Shown here piece after piece: positions 17,594 through 25,106 of a DNA stretch of 64,000 nucleotides; the first letter of the stretch is position 1; every line of letters begins with the position of its first letter. The notes beneath the pieces were generated by a model. It had not been told where the DNA came from. It saw only the letters and a list, made by a program, of their open reading frames with translations, and did no database searches. This DNA is from Candidatus Gastranaerophilus phascolarcticola (GTDB lineage: Bacteria > Cyanobacteriota > Vampirovibrionia > Gastranaerophilales > Gastranaerophilaceae), in NCBI GenBank assembly GCA_001899335.1, contig MOYE01000001.1, forward strand, positions 123,421 to 187,420, given 5' to 3'. The position numbers and the translations under genes are program-made.

Positions 17594-18302
17594 ATTTATT
17601 CATGCTTTTTAAAATTTGTGAGTGGATTTTGTTCGCCTTATATAAATATGACGTTAGCTTTTGATAATTCTCCAAACTTTCTCCGTAAGGAACTTTCATA
17701 TCTATAAGTTCATCTACGCTTTTATTTATACCGGAAAGCATTTCCAAAGAATCGCTTAGTGCCATAATTGAACGGAATTTTTTTGAAACTTTTGCAAGAA
17801 TTTTACGCGAAATAAATCTTTGAATAGCTCGAATTACAGGCATGTCAGTACGCTTTTTGAGTTTACTCTTCAAAGCAGGTTTGGAAAGTGATTTCTTTTG
17901 TGCGTATAGGGTTTTTAATTCTGAAATTTCGCGTTCCAATTCTTTTTCTTTAATTTTTAGTTTGATAACGTCGGGAAGTTTGCCCAGGCGTTCTGTCGCG
18001 GAAATTTTATTACGAAGCTCTTCTATCGCGTCTTCACGCTTTGCAATTTCGACGCCAAGTTTTACGACGTCATCATCTGCCGGCTCCGCAATTTCGTTTA
18101 TCATATTTACATCGTAGCCGTTGAGACGTGTGCCGTAAGCAAAGCAGTTCTCCGCCGCGCCGCCTCGCTGAACCGCGAGCCGTGGCGGCTGCGCTGTCTC
18201 ATACACCACTCCGAAATCTCGCTCACGTTCCGTATCGCGAGATTTCCTCGGAGATCTATAATCTGTTGAAAAGATGTTTTTTTCTTTTTCTGTTTCGTTC
18301 AT
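17592..18302 (-). CDS. Coiled-coil protein of unknown function with an in-frame repeat
   Basis: 236 residues starting one base after the LptF/G stop, so translation is probably coupled. Residues about 16-57 are encoded by repeat R4 (SPRKSRDTERERDF..YETAQPPRLAVQRG), read through without a stop. The body is charged and helical, with a likely coiled coil near 75-135 (AKREDAIEELRNKIS..LKIKEKELEREISELKTLYAQKK), and a C-terminal helical domain. No family recognised. A start after the repeat would need an ATG without any ribosome site, so inclusion of the repeat in the protein seems likely. Confidence 0.6.
   Translation of the reverse strand: MNETEKEKNIFSTDYRSPRKSRDTERERDFGVVYETAQPPRLAVQRGGAAENCFAYGTRLNGYDVNMINEIAEPADDDVVKLGVEIAKREDAIEELRNKISATERLGKLPDVIKLKIKEKELEREISELKTLYAQKKSLSKPALKSKLKKRTDMPVIRAIQRFISRKILAKVSKKFRSIMALSDSLEMLSGINKSVDELIDMKVPYGESLENYQKLTSYLYKANKIHSQILKSMNK
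18141..18252 (-). repeat. Dispersed structured repeat, long copy R4, inside a coding region
   Basis: In minus orientation it has the same two modules as R3. The first stem is GAAATCTCGC/GCGAGATTTC (18213-18222 with 18237-18246), which differs from R3 at several positions on both arms with pairing kept. The loop GATACGGAACGTGA is nearly the same as in R3. The middle stem of the second module is CCGC/GCGG against CCAC/GTGG in R1. It is read in frame by the gene at 17592, like Rickettsia palindromic elements. Confidence 0.85.
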
Positions 18303-18303
18303 A

Positions 18304-19431
18304 TTAGTTTATCGTATAGACTTTTTTGTAATACATTATTGAGCCTAAAATCATCAGGATAATATTTGGCATCCACGCAGCCAAAAACGGTGCGAGGACA
18401 TCGCTTTTACCAAATGAAATTGATAGTGCGCGGATTAGGTAATACGTGAAAATGATAAGGATGCTGAATAAAAATCCGCGGTTATATCTTACCCTTGGCG
18501 GTGTTATTGATAGCGGAACCCCGATTAGAACCAGCGCAACTGTCGTCAAAGGCAATGCAATTTTGTCATATAATTCAATATAAAGTGAATTTCTCATTTT
18601 TTTGTTATCGGTAAAATCTTGGGTGGCGATATACTTAATTAGCTGTCCGAAATTCATCTCTTTTGCAACGTTTTTATTTAACTCTTTTGAAAGGTCGACG
18701 GCAAATTTAACGTTGAATTTATCAAATAATGAAGTATTGAGTATTTTTCCGTCACTTGAAATAGTATAAATCGCGCCTTTATAAAAACTCCAGCCGCCAG
18801 TATTTGTGCCGCCTTCTACAGCTTGAAGAACCTGGATAGTGTTTTCTTTCGATGTGTCTAAAAGGGTTACATCGTGCAAAACTTTGTGTTTACAATTTTT
18901 TATGTAAAATAATCTTTTTAATCCGTTTTCATCATTTAATTCTTTGAATACGAAATTTTCTTTGCCATCCGGGATATTTTGCTGGCTGAAAGACCATAGT
19001 GCAAGGTCTTTTGCCTGTTTTGACATCACCGGAACGATGCTTTCATTAACCACAAAGCAACATACTGACATCGCAACCGCAAATATAAATATAGGTTTTG
19101 CAATTCTGTTTAATCCTATTCCGCAAGAACGCAGAACAGTTATTTCGGAAGACAAACTTAATTTATTAAGCGTCATAACCGTTGCGAGCAATACGCCTAA
19201 AGGTATTGTCATAACAATAATAGACGGCAAATTTAATATTACAATTCTGAACGCTACTGAAAACGGAATCCCAAACGCAGAAATCTGTTTGATAAGTGTA
19301 ATAAACGTGTCAGATGCGAAAATAATTGAAGTGAATATACATACACCCATAATAAAGACTTCAAATACCTGTGAAAGGATAAATCTATCCAGCAATTTTA
19401 TATCTTTTAACTTTTCCAAATCTACACGCAT
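18304..19431 (-). CDS. LptF/LptG family lipopolysaccharide export permease
   Basis: 375 residues of the YjgP/YjgQ family. N-terminal helices (EVFIMGVCIFTSIIFASDTF, VILNLPSIIVMTIPLGVLLA) are followed by the conserved coupling segment SLSSEITVLRSCGIGLNRI. A periplasmic beta-jellyroll region lies in the middle, and a C-terminal group of helices ends the protein (IALPLTTVALVLIGVPLSITPPR). It should form, with a partner and LptB, the ABC exporter that lifts LPS from the inner membrane. Which of LptF or LptG it represents is not clear and no partner is adjacent. Presence together with lpxA supports an LPS-bearing outer membrane. Confidence 0.88.
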   Translation of the reverse strand: MRVDLEKLKDIKLLDRFILSQVFEVFIMGVCIFTSIIFASDTFITLIKQISAFGIPFSVAFRIVILNLPSIIVMTIPLGVLLATVMTLNKLSLSSEITVLRSCGIGLNRIAKPIFIFAVAMSVCCFVVNESIVPVMSKQAKDLALWSFSQQNIPDGKENFVFKELNDENGLKRLFYIKNCKHKVLHDVTLLDTSKENTIQVLQAVEGGTNTGGWSFYKGAIYTISSDGKILNTSLFDKFNVKFAVDLSKELNKNVAKEMNFGQLIKYIATQDFTDNKKMRNSLYIELYDKIALPLTTVALVLIGVPLSITPPRVRYNRGFLFSILIIFTYYLIRALSISFGKSDVLAPFLAAWMPNIILMILGSIMYYKKVYTIN

Positions 19432-19543
19432 GATAATATAATAATTAAAAAATACTTACATTGCAAATGAATGTGTGTAAAAGGTTATATTTTACTTTTC
19501 GGGGTGTGTTTGTTACAAAAGTTTACAAATAAAAAGTAAATGC

Positions 19544-19577
19544 GCAATTTTCGAGTAGAGCAAAACTTTATATAAGT
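19544..19577 (+). promoter_or_regulatory. Shared bipartite promoter motif, site 1
   Basis: GCAATT (19544), exactly 17 bases, then TTTATATAAGT (19567). The same arrangement with the same spacing occurs at 22692-22659 (minus), 29284 and 62632. It is 35 bases upstream of the start codon of the gene at 19612. Confidence 0.65.
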
Positions 19578-19611
19578 AAGGTAGGTTAAAAATCAATTTG
19601 GAGGTTAGGTT

Positions 19612-20460
19612 ATGTGTCCTGATTATTTTGGTCCAGATAGTGTCTCAAGACAACCATATTTTGGAACATCCTTGAACAACTATTGTGCCGCAAGTGCACC
19701 GAATTTGCCGCTTACTTCCTGTGTGGGTTATGACCCGTTAAACATGAATTGCAGCGCATTCGGCAGTGATATAGATTTGACCTCTGATTATACAGCGGGT
19801 GTAGGTTCATATTTCAATGCATACGGATACAATCCTGAAATGATGTATCAGCAAATGGACAGATGGACTGATTATATGTATGACCGCAATGTGAAATACA
19901 TTGAAAAGGGTCGTGCAAATGATGCAAGAATAAATACTCCTCTTGAAAGAGCACAGTATGCAGCAGATGCGTTAAAGGAAAAGATTGACAAAAATGAACA
20001 ATCTCAAATTCCTCAATTCTTTGAAGCATACAAGCAATCAATCAAAAATCTATATCCTGAATATGCAAAACTAAGCGATAAAGATTTGACAGCAAGAGCC
20101 TTGAGACATTATCAAGAAAGAACGAATACCTCATTAAAAGATGCAATTCGTGAAAACGGTAGTGATATCTTTACGCAAAAATTCCTGAATACAGTAACAT
20201 TTGGTACATTTGGTAAGTCAAGTGCCGAAGAAACAATAGAAAAAATTACCGGCAACAGTATGAGCCGTGAAGATAACGTAAAAGGTGCTTGCGGTAGAGG
20301 TGCAGGTCTTGTAGCATTGGCTACGGCAGGAACGCTGGCATTCAAGAACAGAAGTGCAATTTGGAATGTTGCGAGAAAGAACCCTTGGACCCTTGCGGTA
20401 CTCGCAGCAGGTACAATATTTGGCTGGATGTCATACGGTAAAACCAGCGCGGCTGAATAA
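19612..20460 (+). CDS. Lineage-specific protein with C-terminal membrane segments
   Basis: 282 residues after a strong TTGGAGG ribosome site. The N-terminal 80 residues are rich in Asn, Tyr and Cys with no clear signal peptide. The middle is helical (MDRWTDYMYDRNVKYIEKGR..QYAADALKEKIDKN). Two C-terminal hydrophobic stretches are seen (GAGLVALATAGTLAF and WTLAVLAAGTIFGWMSYG). No family recognised. It carries the shared GCAATT-N17-TTTATA promoter motif, so it may be co-regulated with the genes at 20532 and 29375. Confidence 0.65.
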   Translation: MCPDYFGPDSVSRQPYFGTSLNNYCAASAPNLPLTSCVGYDPLNMNCSAFGSDIDLTSDYTAGVGSYFNAYGYNPEMMYQQMDRWTDYMYDRNVKYIEKGRANDARINTPLERAQYAADALKEKIDKNEQSQIPQFFEAYKQSIKNLYPEYAKLSDKDLTARALRHYQERTNTSLKDAIRENGSDIFTQKFLNTVTFGTFGKSSAEETIEKITGNSMSREDNVKGACGRGAGLVALATAGTLAFKNRSAIWNVARKNPWTLAVLAAGTIFGWMSYGKTSAAE

Positions 20461-20500
20461 AAATTTTAAGGATTCCTAACAATAGTGTTTAGTGTGATGT

Positions 20501-20530
20501 GGAGGGGAATAAATCCTCTCCTTTTCTTTT
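20501..20530. terminator. Terminator between convergent genes
   Basis: GGAGGGGA / TCCTCTCC hairpin followed by CTTTTCTTTT, between the genes at 19612 and 20532. Confidence 0.6.
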
Positions 20531-20531
20531 G

Positions 20532-22640
20532 CTAAACTTTAGCTGCGAAATTTTTAACTTCTGTTTTTACCGTTGAAATATGTACGCCGGTAGCTATATT
20601 ATAAATACTTTTCTTAGCGTTTTCTGTTGGTGCGCATTTTAAAAGTGTGGCAAATTGAACGCCCTTTTCTAAAAGATATTTTATCGCGGTGTCTTTTTGA
20701 GGGCTTTGCATAATACCTTTGATAAAACTTTTCTTAACATCTTCAGAGCATCTGTTGAAAACTTTTGCAAATGATGTGCCGGATTTAAGCATATCAATCG
20801 CAGAGTCAACAGTTGTGATTTTTGTTATTGATGCTGTTTTAGGGTCGGAGGTGTTACCAAGAATTGTGTTTCCGGTTTCTAAAATTGCTTCAACGATTGC
20901 AGAAATACCTGTTGAATTGTTTATGCTTTGTGCAACGATATTATTGAAATCATTTTGTGAATATTTGCTGCCTTCAATATTATCAGATGTTTTGTTTGTT
21001 TCCGCCTGAGGGGTCGTTTTAACCCTTTCTGATTTCGGCGGAACGGAATTGTAGTCAACATCGTATTTATATGCTAAATCCTGATAGAATTTTTTCAAAT
21101 CTGCATTTGTAGTGGAATCAATAGTATCTTTCGCAATTATAGCTTTTTGTTCAGCAGAAATGTTTTGCGAAGTCATTGCATATTCATAAGATTCTTTTGC
21201 AGCTTTTTCGTCTAATTTTGCATAAGTGTCAGGCAAGACATCATAAACTTCCTGAATGCCTGTATCGGTCATTGTGTTTGTTGATGGTGCTTGAGCTTCA
21301 ACTTCGTATTCTGGAATTACATTTTTTGTATAAGCTGCAGCTTGTTTAGCAGACATTTTAGGGTGTTCACCTGTGCAACTTGCGGCAACATGTTTTGCAG
21401 TACACACCTGACCATCGCAGCTCATTTCTGTTGAGCAGGCTGCAAGGGCATGTGGCGTCATTTTTATTTGTTCGGTAGCTGCAAATAAGTCGTCTGCGCT
21501 TACAACACCGGATCTTTCTAATCTCGCAAATGCTTGTGTAAGTACTAAGCCTTCGTCTAAACTTCTTGCAGAAGATAATATAACAGCAATTCGGGCTTGT
21601 TTTTCTTCCGGAGTTTTGCATTCTTTTAATTCTGCACTCATTTTTTGTTGCAGAACTTTTTGTTGCGTAGGGTTATCCCAGTTAACGTCTTCACCCTCTG
21701 CGATTTTATTAAGATATGAGTCTGTAATGCTGCCCTCATTGTGAAGATGCATGCATTTCAAATCGTCATCATAAATATATGCAAGTTTTCTTAATGTATC
21801 TAACTGACTTTTTTCATATCTGCTAAGCTCTTCTTCCGGCTTATTTTTCAGATATTCATACATCATTGCATATTTTTCATCTGATTTACGGTAATCCTCA
21901 AGCTCAATCCCGTTGGCAGAAGCTATATTTCTTTCCAAACCAACTTGTGCGAGAGATCTTTTTGCTGAAAAGTTCTTTTCAATGAAATCAGGGTTTGCTT
22001 TCTGTGCAACAGTTGCAAATTCATATTCTAAATCTTTTATTTGTTCCGGAGTGTAATTCTTAAAATCTTCAAGAGATTGAATTTTTCCGGTTTGATAAGC
22101 GTAGAGTGCAGCTTGAAGTTTAAATTCTCCGCTTTTTAACTGAGCCTTTTTCTCTCTCTCAGTCATGTTTTCCACATCAAGGTCGGGTTCTAATTTCTTT
22201 AAAAGTTTTAACCCGGTCTCATCAATGCGTTTTTGTTTTTCTTCAGGAGTTAAATTTTTAAATTTCGGGTCTCTAGCCTCCATTACCGCGTTAACAAGCT
22301 CTTTTGTCGCATTTTCAGGGCTCATAGCTTTTAATGAGGCTTTAAATTCTTCAATTTTTGGTTCAAGTTCTTTTACTTTTTTCTCTAAAGTTCCCTCGTG
22401 ATATTGAACAATATAAGATTGTTTCTCAACATCAGAAAGTAAATCCCAATCAATACCAGGGTTAAGAAGCATAACCATACTCTTAATTTTAGCTTCGGTT
22501 TCTTTGTCAGGTTTTGGAATTTCCTGATTTTTATTAAGAGTAATATTTATATCAGAACTTTTAGCACTTTCGTTTGCTGAAAATGCCGGTAACTTTTTGT
22601 CTGAAATCAATTCGGTCTTTTGAATATCAAGCCCGCTCAT
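20532..22640 (-). CDS. Large helical protein, lineage-specific, unknown
   Basis: 702 residues, mostly charged helices rich in Lys, Glu and Ala, without signal peptide or membrane segment. Short helical motifs (e.g. NATKELVNAVMEARDPKFKN) and a Cys/His-containing patch near residues 400-425 (CSTEMSCDGQVCTAKHVAASC) are visible; no domain recognised. The C-terminal 150 residues look like a separate helical domain (AIVEAILETGNTILGNTSD). A GAGAGG site precedes the ATG, and the shared GCAATT-N17-TTTATA motif lies upstream. Its size and composition would suit a structural or secreted effector protein, which is speculation. Confidence 0.65.
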   Translation of the reverse strand: MSGLDIQKTELISDKKLPAFSANESAKSSDINITLNKNQEIPKPDKETEAKIKSMVMLLNPGIDWDLLSDVEKQSYIVQYHEGTLEKKVKELEPKIEEFKASLKAMSPENATKELVNAVMEARDPKFKNLTPEEKQKRIDETGLKLLKKLEPDLDVENMTEREKKAQLKSGEFKLQAALYAYQTGKIQSLEDFKNYTPEQIKDLEYEFATVAQKANPDFIEKNFSAKRSLAQVGLERNIASANGIELEDYRKSDEKYAMMYEYLKNKPEEELSRYEKSQLDTLRKLAYIYDDDLKCMHLHNEGSITDSYLNKIAEGEDVNWDNPTQQKVLQQKMSAELKECKTPEEKQARIAVILSSARSLDEGLVLTQAFARLERSGVVSADDLFAATEQIKMTPHALAACSTEMSCDGQVCTAKHVAASCTGEHPKMSAKQAAAYTKNVIPEYEVEAQAPSTNTMTDTGIQEVYDVLPDTYAKLDEKAAKESYEYAMTSQNISAEQKAIIAKDTIDSTTNADLKKFYQDLAYKYDVDYNSVPPKSERVKTTPQAETNKTSDNIEGSKYSQNDFNNIVAQSINNSTGISAIVEAILETGNTILGNTSDPKTASITKITTVDSAIDMLKSGTSFAKVFNRCSEDVKKSFIKGIMQSPQKDTAIKYLLEKGVQFATLLKCAPTENAKKSIYNIATGVHISTVKTEVKNFAAKV

Positions 22641-22658
22641 AGTTATACCTCTCTTTAT

Positions 22659-22692
22659 GTATATATAAAGTATATAACTTTTTATAAATTGC
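22659..22692 (-). promoter_or_regulatory. Shared bipartite promoter motif, site 2
   Basis: On the minus strand GCAATT (22692-22687), 17 bases, then TTTATATATAC (22669-22659), directly upstream of the ribosome site of the 702-aa gene. Confidence 0.65.
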
Positions 22693-22813
22693 AGGTAGAA
22701 AAATTTTTGTTAATAAAAGTTTACAATCCGGCGTTAATTTTTAAAGTTCACCCTGTGGAATACCGACAGATAGATTGAGCACAAAGTTACTATGTAAATC
22801 TAAGGAAATCAAT

Positions 22814-24592
22814 ATGGGATTAGCAGCATCACAAGCAAGACTACTTACCATAACTTCAAGAAAATCCAGGGCGCAATTTGAGTCAATGAGATTGTCTCAC
22901 CAAAAATTAGCGCTCTCAAGAAACTTGACAGACATTTCTAATGAATATCAAAATTCCTTAGATCAAACAAAACTTTATTATGATTTTTATGGTGTAAATT
23001 CAACTGATAATCCATTAACTTATAGTTTGTTGATGTCACCAAGTTCAATAAATGATTATACTCCGACATTGATTTCAAATAATCAAGGTCAGATTGTCTT
23101 ATCATCACCATACGCAGCTGCGGCAAGAGCTGCCGGCATTCCGCAAGAAGGTTTGGGTTGTACGCCGTCTTCGTTAATGAGAGAGGCGTTTATCCTGGCT
23201 TTGGCGGAAAACAATGTTATTACGCAGGCAACAGCTAACTCAATTAATTTAATTGGATATAACCAAGCTGCCGGATTAGGTGGAGATAATCTTGTAAATA
23301 CTATAACCGAAACCGGTTCTTATGATGATTTGTTAACGTTATTACGTGGCGGTGGAAATACTGATGGTGTTACACTGAATGGTTTGTTGGACGGTTCCAG
23401 TGGTAACGGTTCTATACCTACAGTTATTACCGGTACTAGAAACGGAACTTATTCAAAAGTAAGCGGCGGCGGTACTTGGTCTCATAACGTAGGTGATTCC
23501 GGTAAAGATCTTAGCAGTATTACTTTTGCAGATTTGATTAACGGTGATCAGGAAGTTCTTCTTGTGATTGAGTCTGAAGACAATGCTAAGGCGCATAACT
23601 GGTGGGATAACTATAATAACCTCGTTCAATCAGTTAAAAATGTTTATACCGCAATGGGTGAGACATTAATTAATATCCTTGACGGTGACTCTAATGTTGC
23701 TGACGCGGTTGCGTATGCTAACGACCAAATGCAGACTATGTGTTGGGAACCAAGTGCAACACCTCCAACTGGTGATGAAGATAGTTTCTGGGATTTCGAC
23801 TTTGGCGGTTTGTTCGGTGATACGGTTGTAGAACACGAAGCTAACTGGTTTACACAATCAATTCCTTCCGGTAATGGTAAAGAATCTAAAGAAAAACACG
23901 CTTGGAATAAAGCTGTTGGTAACGCAGATGATTATATGGCATTGGTTAACTGTTACCGTTCTAGAACTGTTATTATTGGTAACAGACATGAAGACGTTGG
24001 TGCAATCGACCTTACAAACTTTACTAAAGCATGGTTTACATACTTTATGCAATATATGGAAGGTTTGGGAACACCTGCAGCTAACCAATGGTATATCAAC
24101 TGGAGAGATACAGTTGACAACCAAAGTTTCGCAGATAAAGACAGCATCGGTGATTATGAATTTACATTCACAACAACCTATGTTTCAGATAACGAAGCGT
24201 TAATTGCAAACTTCTACGATACATTATTCAACCAAATTTGTATTAACGGTTGGACAGAAAACGATAAAGTTGCTAAAGATAGTAACTACTTAAAAGAAAT
24301 GCTTCAAACCGGTATGATGTACATAACCAGTATGTCAGACGACTATTATTACTATCAAAACAATTATTCAACAAACAACTTTATTAAAGAAGTATCTGAC
24401 GACGCCGCAATTGCACAGGCTGAATCAAAATATACAACAGAAAAAGCAAGAATTAACGCAAAAGAACAAGAACTTGATTTGAAAATGAAGAACTTAGATA
24501 CTGAAATTTCCTCACTGGAAACCGAGTACGAAGCGGTTAAGAAAGTAATTGAGGGTAACGTGTCGAAATCGTTCACAAGGTATGATTCATAA
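22814..24592 (+). CDS. Protein of the MGLAASQARLL family, copy 1
   Basis: 592 residues from the ATG at 22814 (MGLAASQARLLTITSRKS), which follows AAGGAAAT; the frame is open upstream but that part is not conserved. The N-terminal 60 residues (Ala/Ser start then QFESMRLSHQKLALSRNLTDISNEYQNSLD) and the C-terminal 80-residue coiled coil (KARINAKEQELDLKMKNLDT) are nearly the same as in the paralogue at 27280. The central 400 residues are diverged and Gly/Asn/Asp-rich. The helix-variable-helix layout is like flagellar hook or filament proteins or other self-assembling exported proteins; this is inference and no family is assigned. A transposase-free inverted arrangement with its paralogue encloses rpsT and pnp. 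Confidence 0.72.
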   Translation: MGLAASQARLLTITSRKSRAQFESMRLSHQKLALSRNLTDISNEYQNSLDQTKLYYDFYGVNSTDNPLTYSLLMSPSSINDYTPTLISNNQGQIVLSSPYAAAARAAGIPQEGLGCTPSSLMREAFILALAENNVITQATANSINLIGYNQAAGLGGDNLVNTITETGSYDDLLTLLRGGGNTDGVTLNGLLDGSSGNGSIPTVITGTRNGTYSKVSGGGTWSHNVGDSGKDLSSITFADLINGDQEVLLVIESEDNAKAHNWWDNYNNLVQSVKNVYTAMGETLINILDGDSNVADAVAYANDQMQTMCWEPSATPPTGDEDSFWDFDFGGLFGDTVVEHEANWFTQSIPSGNGKESKEKHAWNKAVGNADDYMALVNCYRSRTVIIGNRHEDVGAIDLTNFTKAWFTYFMQYMEGLGTPAANQWYINWRDTVDNQSFADKDSIGDYEFTFTTTYVSDNEALIANFYDTLFNQICINGWTENDKVAKDSNYLKEMLQTGMMYITSMSDDYYYYQNNYSTNNFIKEVSDDAAIAQAESKYTTEKARINAKEQELDLKMKNLDTEISSLETEYEAVKKVIEGNVSKSFTRYDS

Positions 24593-24614
24593 TAAGAGAG
24601 AGAGTAAAGATAAT

Positions 24615-24646
24615 AAAAAAGGCGTCCCGAGAGACGCCTTTTCTTT
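24615..24646. terminator. Bidirectional terminator before rpsT 3' end
   Basis: GGCGTC / GACGCC hairpin flanked by A and T runs between convergent genes. Confidence 0.88.
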
Positions 24647-24660
24647 TAAGTTTTTAAGAA

Positions 24661-24933
24661 CTACTTTGCAGCTGCGATTTTGTTGATTGCTTTAGTCAAT
24701 CTGGATTTTTTTCTAGCAGCGGTGTTTTTGTGCAAAATACCTTTTGAAACTGCTTTATCGCATAATTGATATGCTTTAGAAAGTGCTGATTTCAATTCTT
24801 CTTGTTGTCCTGCGTTAGCGAGTTCAAGAACTTTTCTTACGGCAGTTTTGATTGAAGATTTGAATGCTACGTTTCTAAGTCTGTTTTTTTCAGCTACTAA
24901 TATTCTTTTTTTAGCAGATTTAATGTTTGCCAT
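24661..24933 (-). CDS. rpsT: 30S ribosomal protein S20
   Basis: 90 residues, the usual length. The start MANIKSAKKRILVAEKNRLRN and the C-terminal GILHKNTAARKKSRLTKAIN are typical of S20, which binds 16S rRNA in the body of the small subunit. An AAAGG ribosome site precedes the ATG. Single gene on the minus strand, divergent from pnp. Confidence 0.97.
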   Translation of the reverse strand: MANIKSAKKRILVAEKNRLRNVAFKSSIKTAVRKVLELANAGQQEELKSALSKAYQLCDKAVSKGILHKNTAARKKSRLTKAINKIAAAK

Positions 24934-25106
24934 TGTTATTTACCTTTCGATTTTTAGACGATTAATGACTTCGTCCGTACTCGAGGATGTGAGTACTTAT
25001 ATAATACATGTAAAAATATTTTTTGCAAGCGGGTTTTAATTTTTTATTTGTGTTATTATTATAACGTAAACTAGAAGTGTATAACTAAAATCAGGAAAGG
25101 AAAATT

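Noticed and set aside
17462..17707. An 81-codon plus-strand frame after the HTH gene as a gene
   Set aside because: It consists mostly of repeat R3 and antisense to the gene at 17592, and no ribosome site supports it.
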